From: Candidatus Bathyarchaeota archaeon
Lineage (GTDB): Archaea > Thermoproteota > Bathyarchaeia > Bathyarchaeales > Bathyarchaeaceae
Length of the DNA stretch: 15,604 nucleotides
Assembly: GCA_026014605.1 (NCBI GenBank)
Contig: JAOZIC010000074.1
Coordinates: 1 to 15,604, forward strand
Direction of reading: 5' to 3'
Part shown: one piece after another, positions 7,964 through 14,193 of the stretch
Position numbering within the stretch: position 1 is the stretch's first letter
How the letters are laid out: each line of letters starts with the position of its first letter
Translations under genes and position numbers: made by a program
The notes under the pieces: generated by a model
The model's database searches: none
The model's input: the letters and a program-made list of their open reading frames with translations, nothing else
Told to the model about the DNA's origin: nothing

Positions 7964-9169
7964 TTATTTTTCTTTTTTCACTTTTTCTTTTAGCACGTTG
8001 GCTACTTTTGTTGGCAGTCCCCACAGTTCGATGAAGCCTTCAGCGTATGCTTGATTGAACGATGTTTCTACTTCGTAGGTTGCCAAGTTTTTGTCATACA
8101 ACGACATCGGCGAAGACCTTCCAGCAGACCAGCACCGTCCTTTGTAGAGTTTCATTTTTACGTCTCCGCAGACGCGTTCCTGAGTTTTGTCAACGAAAAC
8201 CTCCAAAGCCTCGCGTAGTGGGTCTATCCACAGTCCGGTGTAGACCATCCAGGTCCATTTTTCGTCTACCATTTTCTTGAATTCTAACTCGTGCCTTGTT
8301 AGAATCATTTTTTCTAGGTCTTTGTGGGCTTCGATTAGCACTTCTGCGGCTGGGGACTCGTAGATTTCCCTTGATTTGATTCCAACCAAACGGTCTTCGA
8401 TGTGGTCGACTCGTCCTACGCCGTGTTTTCCCGCAATTTCGTTTAGTTGTTCGATTAATTTTACGGGGTCCATTTTTTTGCCGTTAAGGGCAACTGGAAC
8501 ACCTGCCTCAAACGATATGGTTACATATTCGGGTTTGTCGGGCGCGTTTTCGGGCGAAGTTGTTAGTGTGTATATTTCTTCGAGCGGTTCTTGGTCCGCG
8601 TTTTCTAGTGGTCCGCATTCGATGCTGCGTCCCCAGATGTTTTGGTCGATGCTGTAGGGGTCGGCTAGGTGGGGGATTGCGATTCCTTTTTCTTTGGCGT
8701 ATTTGATTTCTGCTTCCCTGCACATGCCCCATTCCCTGACAGGTGCCATGACTTTTAGGTCGGGTGCTAGGGCTTTTACGGTTACGTCGAAGCGTACTTG
8801 GTCGTTTCCTTTGCCTGTGCAGCCGTGGGCTACGGCGATTGCGTTTTCTTTTTTGGCGATTTCGACCAGTTTTTTTGCTATTAGTGGTCGTCCAAGGGCG
8901 GTTGCCATTGGGTATTTTCCTTCGTAGAGGGCGTTTGCTTTGATTGCGGGGAATACATATTTTGTTATGAATTCTTTTGTGCCGTCTACGGAGTAGTGTT
9001 TCTTTACGCCCAGGGCTTGGGCTTTTTCTGATACTTTTTCTAGGTCGCTGTTTTGTCCTAGTTCCATGGTGAACGTGACTACGTCTACGTCGTTTTCTTC
9101 TTGTAGCCATTTTATGAGTACAGACGTGTCAAGTCCGCCACTGTATGCTAATATTACGGTGTCTTTCAT
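7964..9169 (-). CDS. argG: Argininosuccinate synthase
   Basis: Joins citrulline and aspartate with ATP to form argininosuccinate, supplying ArgH. The N-terminus carries the PP-loop ATP pyrophosphatase motif AYSGGLDTS (residues 8-16), and further family motifs HGCTGKGNDQVRFDV, APVREW and SIDQNIWGRSIE follow in order. The 401-residue length is normal. The frame can be extended to a GTG at 9206-9208, adding 13 residues. I prefer the ATG at 9167-9169 because family members begin exactly at this K-D-T-V-I-L-A-Y-S stretch, and because the TATA box at 9209-9216 would place the transcript start near 9185, downstream of that GTG. No clear Shine-Dalgarno precedes the ATG. First gene of the argG-argH-carA-carB cluster. 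Confidence 0.96.
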   Translation of the reverse strand: MKDTVILAYSGGLDTSVLIKWLQEENDVDVVTFTMELGQNSDLEKVSEKAQALGVKKHYSVDGTKEFITKYVFPAIKANALYEGKYPMATALGRPLIAKKLVEIAKKENAIAVAHGCTGKGNDQVRFDVTVKALAPDLKVMAPVREWGMCREAEIKYAKEKGIAIPHLADPYSIDQNIWGRSIECGPLENADQEPLEEIYTLTTSPENAPDKPEYVTISFEAGVPVALNGKKMDPVKLIEQLNEIAGKHGVGRVDHIEDRLVGIKSREIYESPAAEVLIEAHKDLEKMILTRHELEFKKMVDEKWTWMVYTGLWIDPLREALEVFVDKTQERVCGDVKMKLYKGRCWSAGRSSPMSLYDKNLATYEVETSFNQAYAEGFIELWGLPTKVANVLKEKVKKEK

Positions 9170-9208
9170 TGGGTTTCCCAGTTTAAGGGTTGATAATTCG
9201 GGAAACAC

Positions 9209-9216
9209 TTATATAG
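9209..9216. promoter_or_regulatory. Shared, near-symmetrical TATA box of argG and the ACT gene
   Basis: TTATATAG on the plus strand reads CTATATAA on the minus strand, so one box could recruit TBP in either orientation. Using the usual archaeal spacing of about 27 bases, starts would fall near 9185 for argG (leader about 16 bases) and near 9239 for the ACT gene (leader about 20 bases). No better TATA sequence is visible in the 90-base region between the two ATGs. Confidence 0.6.
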
Positions 9217-9220
9217 ATTT

Positions 9221-9268
9221 TGGTCAATATCTTAAGAAAACGGGCAAATGTGACCGAAAATGGTCAAT
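9221..9268. promoter_or_regulatory. Putative operator: TGGTCAAT direct repeat plus inverted GGTCA half-site
   Basis: TGGTCAAT occurs at 9221-9228 and again at 9261-9268, exactly 40 bases apart, close to four helical turns. An inverted half-site TGACC at 9251-9255 forms a TGACC-N6-GGTCA palindrome (9251-9266) with the second copy, overlapping the ATG of the ACT gene. The first copy lies directly beside the TATA box on the upstream side for argG. The repeats are seen directly; the operator role is inferred from position. Confidence 0.45.
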
Positions 9269-9925
9269 TCTATCTCTAAAACCGTACAAAAACTCATAGA
9301 CGAAGACCTCTCCCTACAAGATGCCCTGCAACGCGACTACGCAAACTACAGCGCAATCGCGAGAATGCTCATACCAAAAATCAAAGAAACAGGCGACAGC
9401 GAAGTCAACCTCGAAAGCGTAATAACCTCAGTAAAACGAGCCAAAACAAACTACACCATACTGCAAGGAAAAATAACCAAAGTCGTAGCAGGCAGCGACC
9501 TAAACATAAGAACAGACATGGCAAAAGTATCCGTGGAAAAAACAAAAAAAACACAAGAAAAAATCAGAAAAGCCCTAGCAACCTTTTCTGGAGAATTTTT
9601 GCAAGTAATAGAAGGAAACACCATAGTCACCATAATCTCTGACCTGAACTCTTTTGACAAGATTTCTTCAATTTTTACCAAAAAGGATGTAATCGACCAA
9701 AAACAGGACCTAGCAACCATAATCATCAGAAGCCCAGACGAAATAACCTCCACCCCAGGATGCGTACAAGCCTTCTACAACGCAGTCTCACGCCGCCACA
9801 TCAACATCGAAGAAACCATGAGCTGCTACACAGAAACCATAATCGTCCTAGCAATGGACAACGTCAGCAAAGCCTTCGCAGCCCTAACAGACCTAATAAC
9901 AGAAGCAAGAAGAAAAAGCAATTAA
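9260..9925 (+). CDS. ACT-domain protein, predicted regulator of amino-acid metabolism (COG2150-like)
   Basis: A 221-residue soluble protein. Residues about 12-60 (LIDEDLSLQDALQRDYANYSAIARMLIPKI..., then VNLESVITSVKRA) match the conserved helical N-terminus I associate with archaeal COG2150 proteins. Residues about 148-216 read as an ACT domain (LATIIIRSPDEITSTPGCVQAFYNAVSRRHINIEETMSCYTETIIVLAMD), and residues about 78-140 may hold a second, diverged ACT-like unit. ACT domains bind amino acids, so a sensing role is likely; whether the N-terminus binds DNA is unknown. It is divergent from argG and shares its TATA region, which suggests arginine or a related amino acid as ligand. The ATG lies inside an inverted repeat, consistent with autoregulation. 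The stop overlaps that of the convergent Kelch gene. Family assignment is from memory of the pattern. Confidence 0.8.
   Translation: MVNSISKTVQKLIDEDLSLQDALQRDYANYSAIARMLIPKIKETGDSEVNLESVITSVKRAKTNYTILQGKITKVVAGSDLNIRTDMAKVSVEKTKKTQEKIRKALATFSGEFLQVIEGNTIVTIISDLNSFDKISSIFTKKDVIDQKQDLATIIIRSPDEITSTPGCVQAFYNAVSRRHINIEETMSCYTETIIVLAMDNVSKAFAALTDLITEARRKSN
9901..9920 (-). terminator. T-rich tract for the Kelch transcript, inside the ACT gene end
   Basis: The Arg/Lys-rich C-terminus of the ACT protein (EARRKS) is encoded by purine-rich codons, so the minus strand here is almost pure pyrimidine (CTTTTTCTTCTTGCTTC). It directly follows the Kelch stop codon. Archaeal intrinsic termination can use such U-rich runs without a hairpin. 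No hairpin is visible. Confidence 0.3.
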
Positions 9926-11025
9926 GTCAATTTTTGTTTTCTTTTTCGCATAAAAAAGATAGATAATGCGACCGTCGCAACGGATAGCGCACCCAAGACA
10001 AATAAACACTCCAAAGGAATTATGGATTGGTCTTGAGAGTCTTCATTTGTTGGTTGATGGTTTCCATTTGAAACAGTTCCATACCCTACTGGCGTGTATT
10101 CACTAGTTTGATTTGTTGGAGGACCAAGCCAACGCGTAGTGCCTCCAATCACATATATTTTGTCGTTTACAACTGCAGCAACAAAGTCACGAAGGTCTGT
10201 GTTCATGGGAGCTTTGAGGCTCCACGAAGGGTTTTCCGGGTCATACATTCTAGTGTAATCCAGTGAAGTAGCATCATCCAAAAATCCGCCAATAACATAG
10301 ATTCTTTTAGGCGCATTAACTCCAGAGGTCGCAACAGCACATGCTCCCTCAACAGGAAAAGGACATGGAGGACCAGTACTCCACGTGTTTGAATCGCAAT
10401 TATAGATTTGGGTTTGCTCATTTATTACGTAGATTTTGTTGTTTACAACGGCAGATGTATACCCACCAGAATCATAAGGAATAGAAGCCCCTACCGACCA
10501 AGCATTAGTTTTTGGGTCGTAAACTTCGGTTGTATTCACTGGCTTGTACTGGTTTGGACTGTCTGGACCGTATGGCACGGTACCACCGATAAGGTATATT
10601 TTACCGTCAACCACATTGGCATCCAAATTTGATCTTTCAGATGACATGTGACATTTTGTTGTCCAAGAATCAGTTACAGGATCATAAACCTGAACAACCC
10701 CACCACCAAAAATGTAAACCTTCCCCTCAAACCCCACAACAGCAGGATTAACAACATAAGAAGGCGGAGGTGTATGCTCTGTCCACATGTCCAAATCTGG
10801 GTCATACTCATAAGTGAATGACATTTCAGGATATGTCGGTGGGTAAAAACGTATAACAAAAATTTTCTTACCCACCACCGCACTATGCAAATAGTAAGAA
10901 GCAGCTTCGGGGATAGGTTTCTTTAATTCCCAAAAGTTGTCAACAACCAATGCAGAATAAACCAAAGTAACAAATAAGAGCGAAGAAAGAAAAACAGCAA
11001 ACAGGCATGTTAATCGCCTAGTCAT
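9922..11025 (-). CDS. Membrane-anchored cell-surface Kelch-repeat protein
   Basis: A 367-residue predicted surface protein. It starts with a signal peptide or anchor (about 4-26, LTCLFAVFLSSLLFVTLVYSALV). Kelch repeats follow, each with a 'K-I-Y-V-I-G-G ... Y-D-P ... W' pattern. I count six: KIFVI...YEYDPDLDMW, KVYIFGG...VYDPVTDSW, KIYLIGG...VYDPKTNAW, KIYVI...YNCDSNTW, RIYVIGG...MYDPENPSW, KIYVIGG...SEYTP. The N-terminal NFWELKKP strand probably closes the last blade. After a Gln/Asn/Ser-rich linker (about 310-335) comes one C-terminal membrane segment (LFVLGALSVATVALSIFFM) and the basic tail RKRKQKLT, giving an outward-facing propeller. I chose the ATG at 11023-11025, preceded by a GGTG element 7 bases upstream; a GTG at 11034 would add three residues. 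The ligand or substrate is unknown; Kelch propellers range from binding scaffolds to enzymes. Confidence 0.85.
   Translation of the reverse strand: MTRRLTCLFAVFLSSLLFVTLVYSALVVDNFWELKKPIPEAASYYLHSAVVGKKIFVIRFYPPTYPEMSFTYEYDPDLDMWTEHTPPPSYVVNPAVVGFEGKVYIFGGGVVQVYDPVTDSWTTKCHMSSERSNLDANVVDGKIYLIGGTVPYGPDSPNQYKPVNTTEVYDPKTNAWSVGASIPYDSGGYTSAVVNNKIYVINEQTQIYNCDSNTWSTGPPCPFPVEGACAVATSGVNAPKRIYVIGGFLDDATSLDYTRMYDPENPSWSLKAPMNTDLRDFVAAVVNDKIYVIGGTTRWLGPPTNQTSEYTPVGYGTVSNGNHQPTNEDSQDQSIIPLECLFVLGALSVATVALSIFFMRKRKQKLT
9931..9946 (+). terminator. T-rich tract terminating the ACT gene, inside the Kelch gene end
   Basis: TTTTTGTTTTCTTTTT begins 6 bases after the ACT stop codon and coincides with the Lys/Arg codons of the Kelch protein C-terminus (MRKRKQK) on the other strand. 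It fits an archaeal U-tract terminator with no hairpin. Confidence 0.5.
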
Positions 11026-11068
11026 TATCCCCACCCAATGACAATAGGTTTACTAAAAAATACGCGCG

Positions 11069-11083
11069 TTATAAATATAAATT
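11069..11083 (-). promoter_or_regulatory. TATA box for the Kelch gene
   Basis: On the minus strand this reads AATTTATATTTATAA, the only strong TATA-like stretch upstream of the Kelch start. A centre near 11076 predicts a transcript start near 11049 and a leader of about 25 bases with the GGTG ribosome-binding element. Confidence 0.5.
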
Positions 11084-11359
11084 AATTGTTATTTGGTCAC
11101 ATGCAATTTCATACACTACTCTAGAAACCAGTATAAAAACAATATATCCCAAGTATTTCTAAAATCTACGCTTCTGGAAGTAAAAATATTGTAAAAAAAT
11201 AAAGATTATAATTAAGAACAATGGGGATAAACTATCTACAACAGAAAGCCTTTATATTGACGGGAAAAACTTTCGATAATAACGAATTTTTGTATAAAAT
11301 ACACAATTTAAGGTCATTTAAACATTAAAATGAGTTATTATTGGCAACAACTCCGATAG
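11084..11359. other. AT-rich divergent intergenic region, no gene recognised
   Basis: The whole interval between the divergent Kelch and caspase-like genes (11026-11412) is about 390 bases. Apart from TATA boxes at either end I see no RNA gene, repeat array or convincing coding region. A 35-codon ATG frame at 11221-11328 has no ribosome-binding site. GGTCA pentamers occur near 11095 and 11311, too short to mean much. Confidence 0.5.
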
Positions 11360-11360
11360 A

Positions 11361-11391
11361 TTTATAAATACAAACCACATATAAAATATAT
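11361..11391 (+). promoter_or_regulatory. Two TATA-like boxes for the caspase-like/PepSY-like pair
   Basis: TTTATAAATA lies at 11361-11370 and TATAAAATATAT at 11380-11391. The second predicts a start near 11410, almost at the ATG at 11413, so the message could be leaderless. The first predicts a start near 11392 and a leader of about 21 bases ending in AGGGGG directly against the ATG, which is too close to act as a normal Shine-Dalgarno. Leaderless translation therefore seems the better reading. Confidence 0.5.
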
Positions 11392-11412
11392 GAATGTGAT
11401 GCACTTAGGGGG

Positions 11413-12309
11413 ATGGGCATTACGAAAAGAGTCACTTTAATAATAAGTGTCATATTATTTTTGAATCTACTTTCAATATTTGTTCCACAAGCAATTGTTG
11501 GAAAAACAGTTAATGCATCCAATGCCAGCTATATATATGCTCCAAATCTTGAGATAACAAATCCTCCGATTGATGCTGATGGTGAAATAGAGCTTACAAG
11601 CGCCGTTGCAGAATACATTCGAAGCGTATTCGCTAATTACAGGGGATATTATGACGAGATACGTAAAGATGTAGACCAAGATGCAATTGCTGGTCGATAT
11701 ACCAGTAACGCTTTCGCTGTTCAGCAGATGCATGACTATGCCACTGTTTTCTCAAAAGGACATGCTGCAGATGGCTACTTTGGACATCCAGTGAAACATC
11801 ATTATCTTCGGGACCATTATGACAACCCCATGATAGACAATTCGTTACTGCCTTATACTGGTGGCGGAGAGCATCATTTTGTTGTCATATGGCACTGCGA
11901 TACTGCAACTCCATATCCAGGCGAGTATTGTTCAACTTGTGGTAGCTACACAGGCCTTCCTTACAGTTATACCAGAACAAATACAATGTCCACTAACGGG
12001 TACACATCTCCTGACAGCAGCGGCTACGCTTTCGTCGGCTTTCAGGGTTATTCACCACAATTTTTAGACCCGACTGGTTATGGTAACAATAACTACGCTA
12101 ATTTTGTTTCCTATTTGTATTATTGCTTAATACAATATGACATGTCGTTAAACAGTGCACTTAGAGAAGCTTCATTATATACACTTGGAACATACGATTT
12201 TGCCTCAACATGGTTGTATCAACTAAAAATAGGTTATAACCCGTTCAATCTTATGCCAAGGGATACCAGAATTCGAATTTTAGGAGACGGGTATTTGGAG
12301 GTTGCTTAA
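11413..12309 (+). CDS. Secreted protein, putative caspase-fold (clan CD) peptidase-like
   Basis: A 298-residue predicted secreted protein. It has a basic start, a hydrophobic signal segment (about 7-30) and no second membrane anchor. I do not recognise the family by name. The order of elements resembles caspase-fold enzymes such as C25, clostripain and CHAT proteins: an early helix/strand region; a strand ending in a His-containing turn (YATVFSKGHAADGYFG, His117); a hydrophobic strand ending in a Cys (HHFVVIWHCDTA, Cys162); an aromatic-glycine strand (GYAFVGFQGYSPQF, 204-217); a long helix with a 'S-x-x-x-A-L-R-E-A' turn (245-253); and a closing 'I-L-G-D-x-Y-L-E-V' strand (289-297). His117 and Cys162 would be the catalytic dyad. 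A CSTC pair (173-176) may bind metal or form a disulfide. The next gene begins at the base after its stop. The fold is inferred; another secreted alpha/beta protein is possible. Confidence 0.65.
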   Translation: MGITKRVTLIISVILFLNLLSIFVPQAIVGKTVNASNASYIYAPNLEITNPPIDADGEIELTSAVAEYIRSVFANYRGYYDEIRKDVDQDAIAGRYTSNAFAVQQMHDYATVFSKGHAADGYFGHPVKHHYLRDHYDNPMIDNSLLPYTGGGEHHFVVIWHCDTATPYPGEYCSTCGSYTGLPYSYTRTNTMSTNGYTSPDSSGYAFVGFQGYSPQFLDPTGYGNNNYANFVSYLYYCLIQYDMSLNSALREASLYTLGTYDFASTWLYQLKIGYNPFNLMPRDTRIRILGDGYLEVA

Positions 12310-13443
12310 TTGATTAAAATCAAATATTTGATTAAGACATCACATAAAAAAAATAGGGGCACATGGATGTTTGTGGTATTAATGGGGTTGCTATTGTCAC
12401 AAATGCCTATTGTGTTTTCTTCAGAGTCAAAAATTCAAAACGAGGCACTAACTTTTTTGAGTGATGTGTTACAACTAGACATGGAAAAATATACAATTAA
12501 TCAAACACACTACGATGTCAGTTATCCTCCAGATGCAGGTAACATCCCACGAGAACAAATAAAATACGACCTAAAAGCTAATGAAAGTGATGTTTCAGCA
12601 TTCTTTGTGTTCAACAATAATTTATTGGTCAGTTGCAATATTGATGCAGGTAAAGACTCAATCATTTATACCAAGCCTTATGATAATAGAGTTGACGCGG
12701 TTAAAAGAATTCTCGAACGTTACAAAAATTATACAAAAGATTCAGAAGTAAACAAAATGCTCGATATGTTAACAAATATTGACAAAGATATTAACAAAAC
12801 AAAAATATCAGATGACATCAAATTAACCATAACAACAAATACTGAACGTAAAATTACTGATTTCAACTGGAAATACTCGATTAATGGTGTTGATTACAAC
12901 GGAATTGAAATCTTAATTTCAAATAGTTTCGTTTGTTTTTCTGATTCCAGCAAATTATACACCATAGGAAACACTACAGTAAGTATTACACGCGAGGAAG
13001 CAATCAAAATTGCAACAAATCACATCACTACATTTTATTACACCGTAACTAACTACACTGCTGATGGTACACCCAACAAAGTAAAAATAAGTAATTTCAA
13101 ACTAAGAGAAAACGCGGTAATTAATGCGGAATTGAGTAACACCATAAGAGAATCTAACATTTTATCTCCTTGTTGGAATATAGAATTAGGTCTTGACGGT
13201 GCTTACCCAGGTTCAATTTATGGACTCTGGATTAGCCTCTGGGCAGATAGTGGAAAAGTTATTAGTTGCATACCATTAGGTGTAGGTGGGTTACCAACCG
13301 AATCGCCAGAAGAGTTTCTATCAACGGATAAAAACAGCGATTCATCACAAACACTGGACACATATATCATAGTGGTTATGACCACAAGTATTATAAGTAT
13401 AATTGGAACTGCTGTAGTGATTCTAAAAAAAAGGCATAAATAA
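12310..13443 (+). CDS. Membrane-anchored secreted protein with PepSY-like region
   Basis: A 377-residue protein with a hydrophobic N-terminal segment (about 18-37), an extracellular region of about 310 residues, a C-terminal membrane segment (about 350-372) and a basic KKRHK tail. It carries many N-x-S/T sequons (e.g. at 64, 91, 140, 162, 221, 248), consistent with archaeal N-glycosylation of an outside domain. Residues about 224-323 resemble a PepSY unit: VSITREEAIKIA starts a helix, then strands, then WNIEL...WADSGKVISCIPLG. The N-terminal half (about 41-215) may hold a related repeat but is not recognisable. The TTG start is well supported: GGAGGT at 12297-12302, inside the previous gene, is 7 bases away, and the previous stop directly abuts it. 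PepSY domains often inhibit or fold peptidases, which fits the neighbour, but this role is inference. I do not recognise a named family. Confidence 0.75.
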   Translation: MIKIKYLIKTSHKKNRGTWMFVVLMGLLLSQMPIVFSSESKIQNEALTFLSDVLQLDMEKYTINQTHYDVSYPPDAGNIPREQIKYDLKANESDVSAFFVFNNNLLVSCNIDAGKDSIIYTKPYDNRVDAVKRILERYKNYTKDSEVNKMLDMLTNIDKDINKTKISDDIKLTITTNTERKITDFNWKYSINGVDYNGIEILISNSFVCFSDSSKLYTIGNTTVSITREEAIKIATNHITTFYYTVTNYTADGTPNKVKISNFKLRENAVINAELSNTIRESNILSPCWNIELGLDGAYPGSIYGLWISLWADSGKVISCIPLGVGGLPTESPEEFLSTDKNSDSSQTLDTYIIVVMTTSIISIIGTAVVILKKRHK

Positions 13444-13697
13444 AACATATTTTTGGCGGATAATCTCTAATTCAGTCATTAGACAAAAACATCATTTTAC
13501 AAAAACGATGGATTTCAATATACAAAGCTTTTGTTTCGATCAAAGTAAAATGTAGCAAAATGAGGGAACTCAGTTTTCACACATTCGTGCGGCATATTAG
13601 TATCCTAATAGTAGTTATATGTTGAAAACTAGGTTTTTTTCTGAAAGTTTTAACAATAAAAGGAGTTGCTGTCTAGAATTCACACAGAAGTTACACT
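13444..13697. other. AT-rich intergenic region with a short inverted repeat
   Basis: The interval after the PepSY-like gene up to the minus-strand terminator contains a T5 tract at 13450-13454 that could end the upstream transcript, and a perfect 6-bp inverted repeat (TATTAG-TATC-CTAATA, 13595-13610). I recognise no RNA gene. A 54-codon plus-strand frame from 13619 runs into the antisense of the next gene and is probably chance. Confidence 0.4.
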
Positions 13698-13739
13698 ATC
13701 AAGAAAAAACAAAAAACAATGGTGTGCCCAGTTGGACAC
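13698..13739 (-). terminator. Hairpin plus T-tract terminator of the small beta-rich protein gene
   Basis: Just past the minus-strand stop at 13749, a hairpin pairs GTGT (13722-13725) with ACAC (13736-13739), extended by two G-C pairs after a one-base bulge. On the minus strand it is followed by a T-rich run, ATTGTTTTTTGTTTTTTC, ending near 13702. Confidence 0.6.
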
Positions 13740-13748
13740 TTTTGGTGT

Positions 13749-13940
13749 TTAGTATTCTTCCTCTTCTTCTAGCTGGATGTTGAAGGCTACGGTTTTGCCG
13801 CCGTGTTTGCGGTCGCATTTGACGGTTACTATGTTTCCGTCTTCACTTATGTAAACAACCTTGCCTGAGTGCCCAGCTTCTTGGTGAAAAATACTGTGTA
13901 CTGGTATCTTCATGTGGTCGCCAATTTTTACGTCGCCCAT
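13749..13940 (-). CDS. Small beta-rich acidic-tailed protein, function unknown
   Basis: A 63-residue cytoplasmic protein with short alternating hydrophobic strands and glycine turns (VKIGDHMKIPV, GHSGKVVYISEDGNIVTVKCD, KTVAFNIQL) and a C-terminal EEEEEY tail. The pattern suggests a small SH3-like or KOW-like barrel, but no family is recognised and no catalytic motif is evident. HQEAGH and CDRKHGG include possible metal ligands. I chose the ATG at 13938-13940 because GGATGTGA, close to the consensus GGAGGTGA, precedes it by 5 bases; TTG at 13955 would lie upstream of that element. It has a good terminator of its own and no operon partners, so it is probably monocistronic. The minus-strand leader lies in a non-coding stretch of about 250 bases shared with the divergent YHS gene. 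Confidence 0.7.
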   Translation of the reverse strand: MGDVKIGDHMKIPVHSIFHQEAGHSGKVVYISEDGNIVTVKCDRKHGGKTVAFNIQLEEEEEY

Positions 13941-14193
13941 TACGTTCACATCCAAATACTTTCAGTTGAAGCTTAAACAAAACAACAACTGACACAAACC
14001 TTTCTGAACAAAACCTGACATTTAAAGATTGTCTCATCACACAAAAACGTGCCTAAAACACCCAGTTTTCTCCACAAAAAAGCGTCTAAACAAAAAAACC
14101 ACCGATTAGGCTCAAAAAATTGAAAAAATATTCAACAATAAGCAAAGAGCTTATCAATGGGGTACCGTCAATGGATATAGGAAGGAACAACAG

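Noticed and set aside
8508..9110. A 200-codon minus-strand frame inside argG coding for an extremely Arg/Lys/Pro-rich protein
   Set aside because: It is a shifted frame of argG on the same strand; its composition simply reflects argG's A/G-rich codons, and it has no motif of its own.
11221..11328. A 35-codon ATG frame in the Kelch/caspase-like intergenic region
   Set aside because: No Shine-Dalgarno, no well-placed TATA box and AT-rich composition; likely chance.
13483..13509. Two ACAAAAAC copies after the PepSY-like gene, considered as a repeat or CRISPR fragment
   Set aside because: Only two short A-rich copies with no regular spacing or spacer structure; no CRISPR array or cas gene is present in the window.
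13619..13783. A 54-codon plus-strand frame ending in a Leu-rich, lipobox-like LLLAGC stretch
   Set aside because: The hydrophobic end is the antisense of the EEEEEY tail of the minus-strand gene, it crosses that gene's terminator, and it has no ribosome-binding site.
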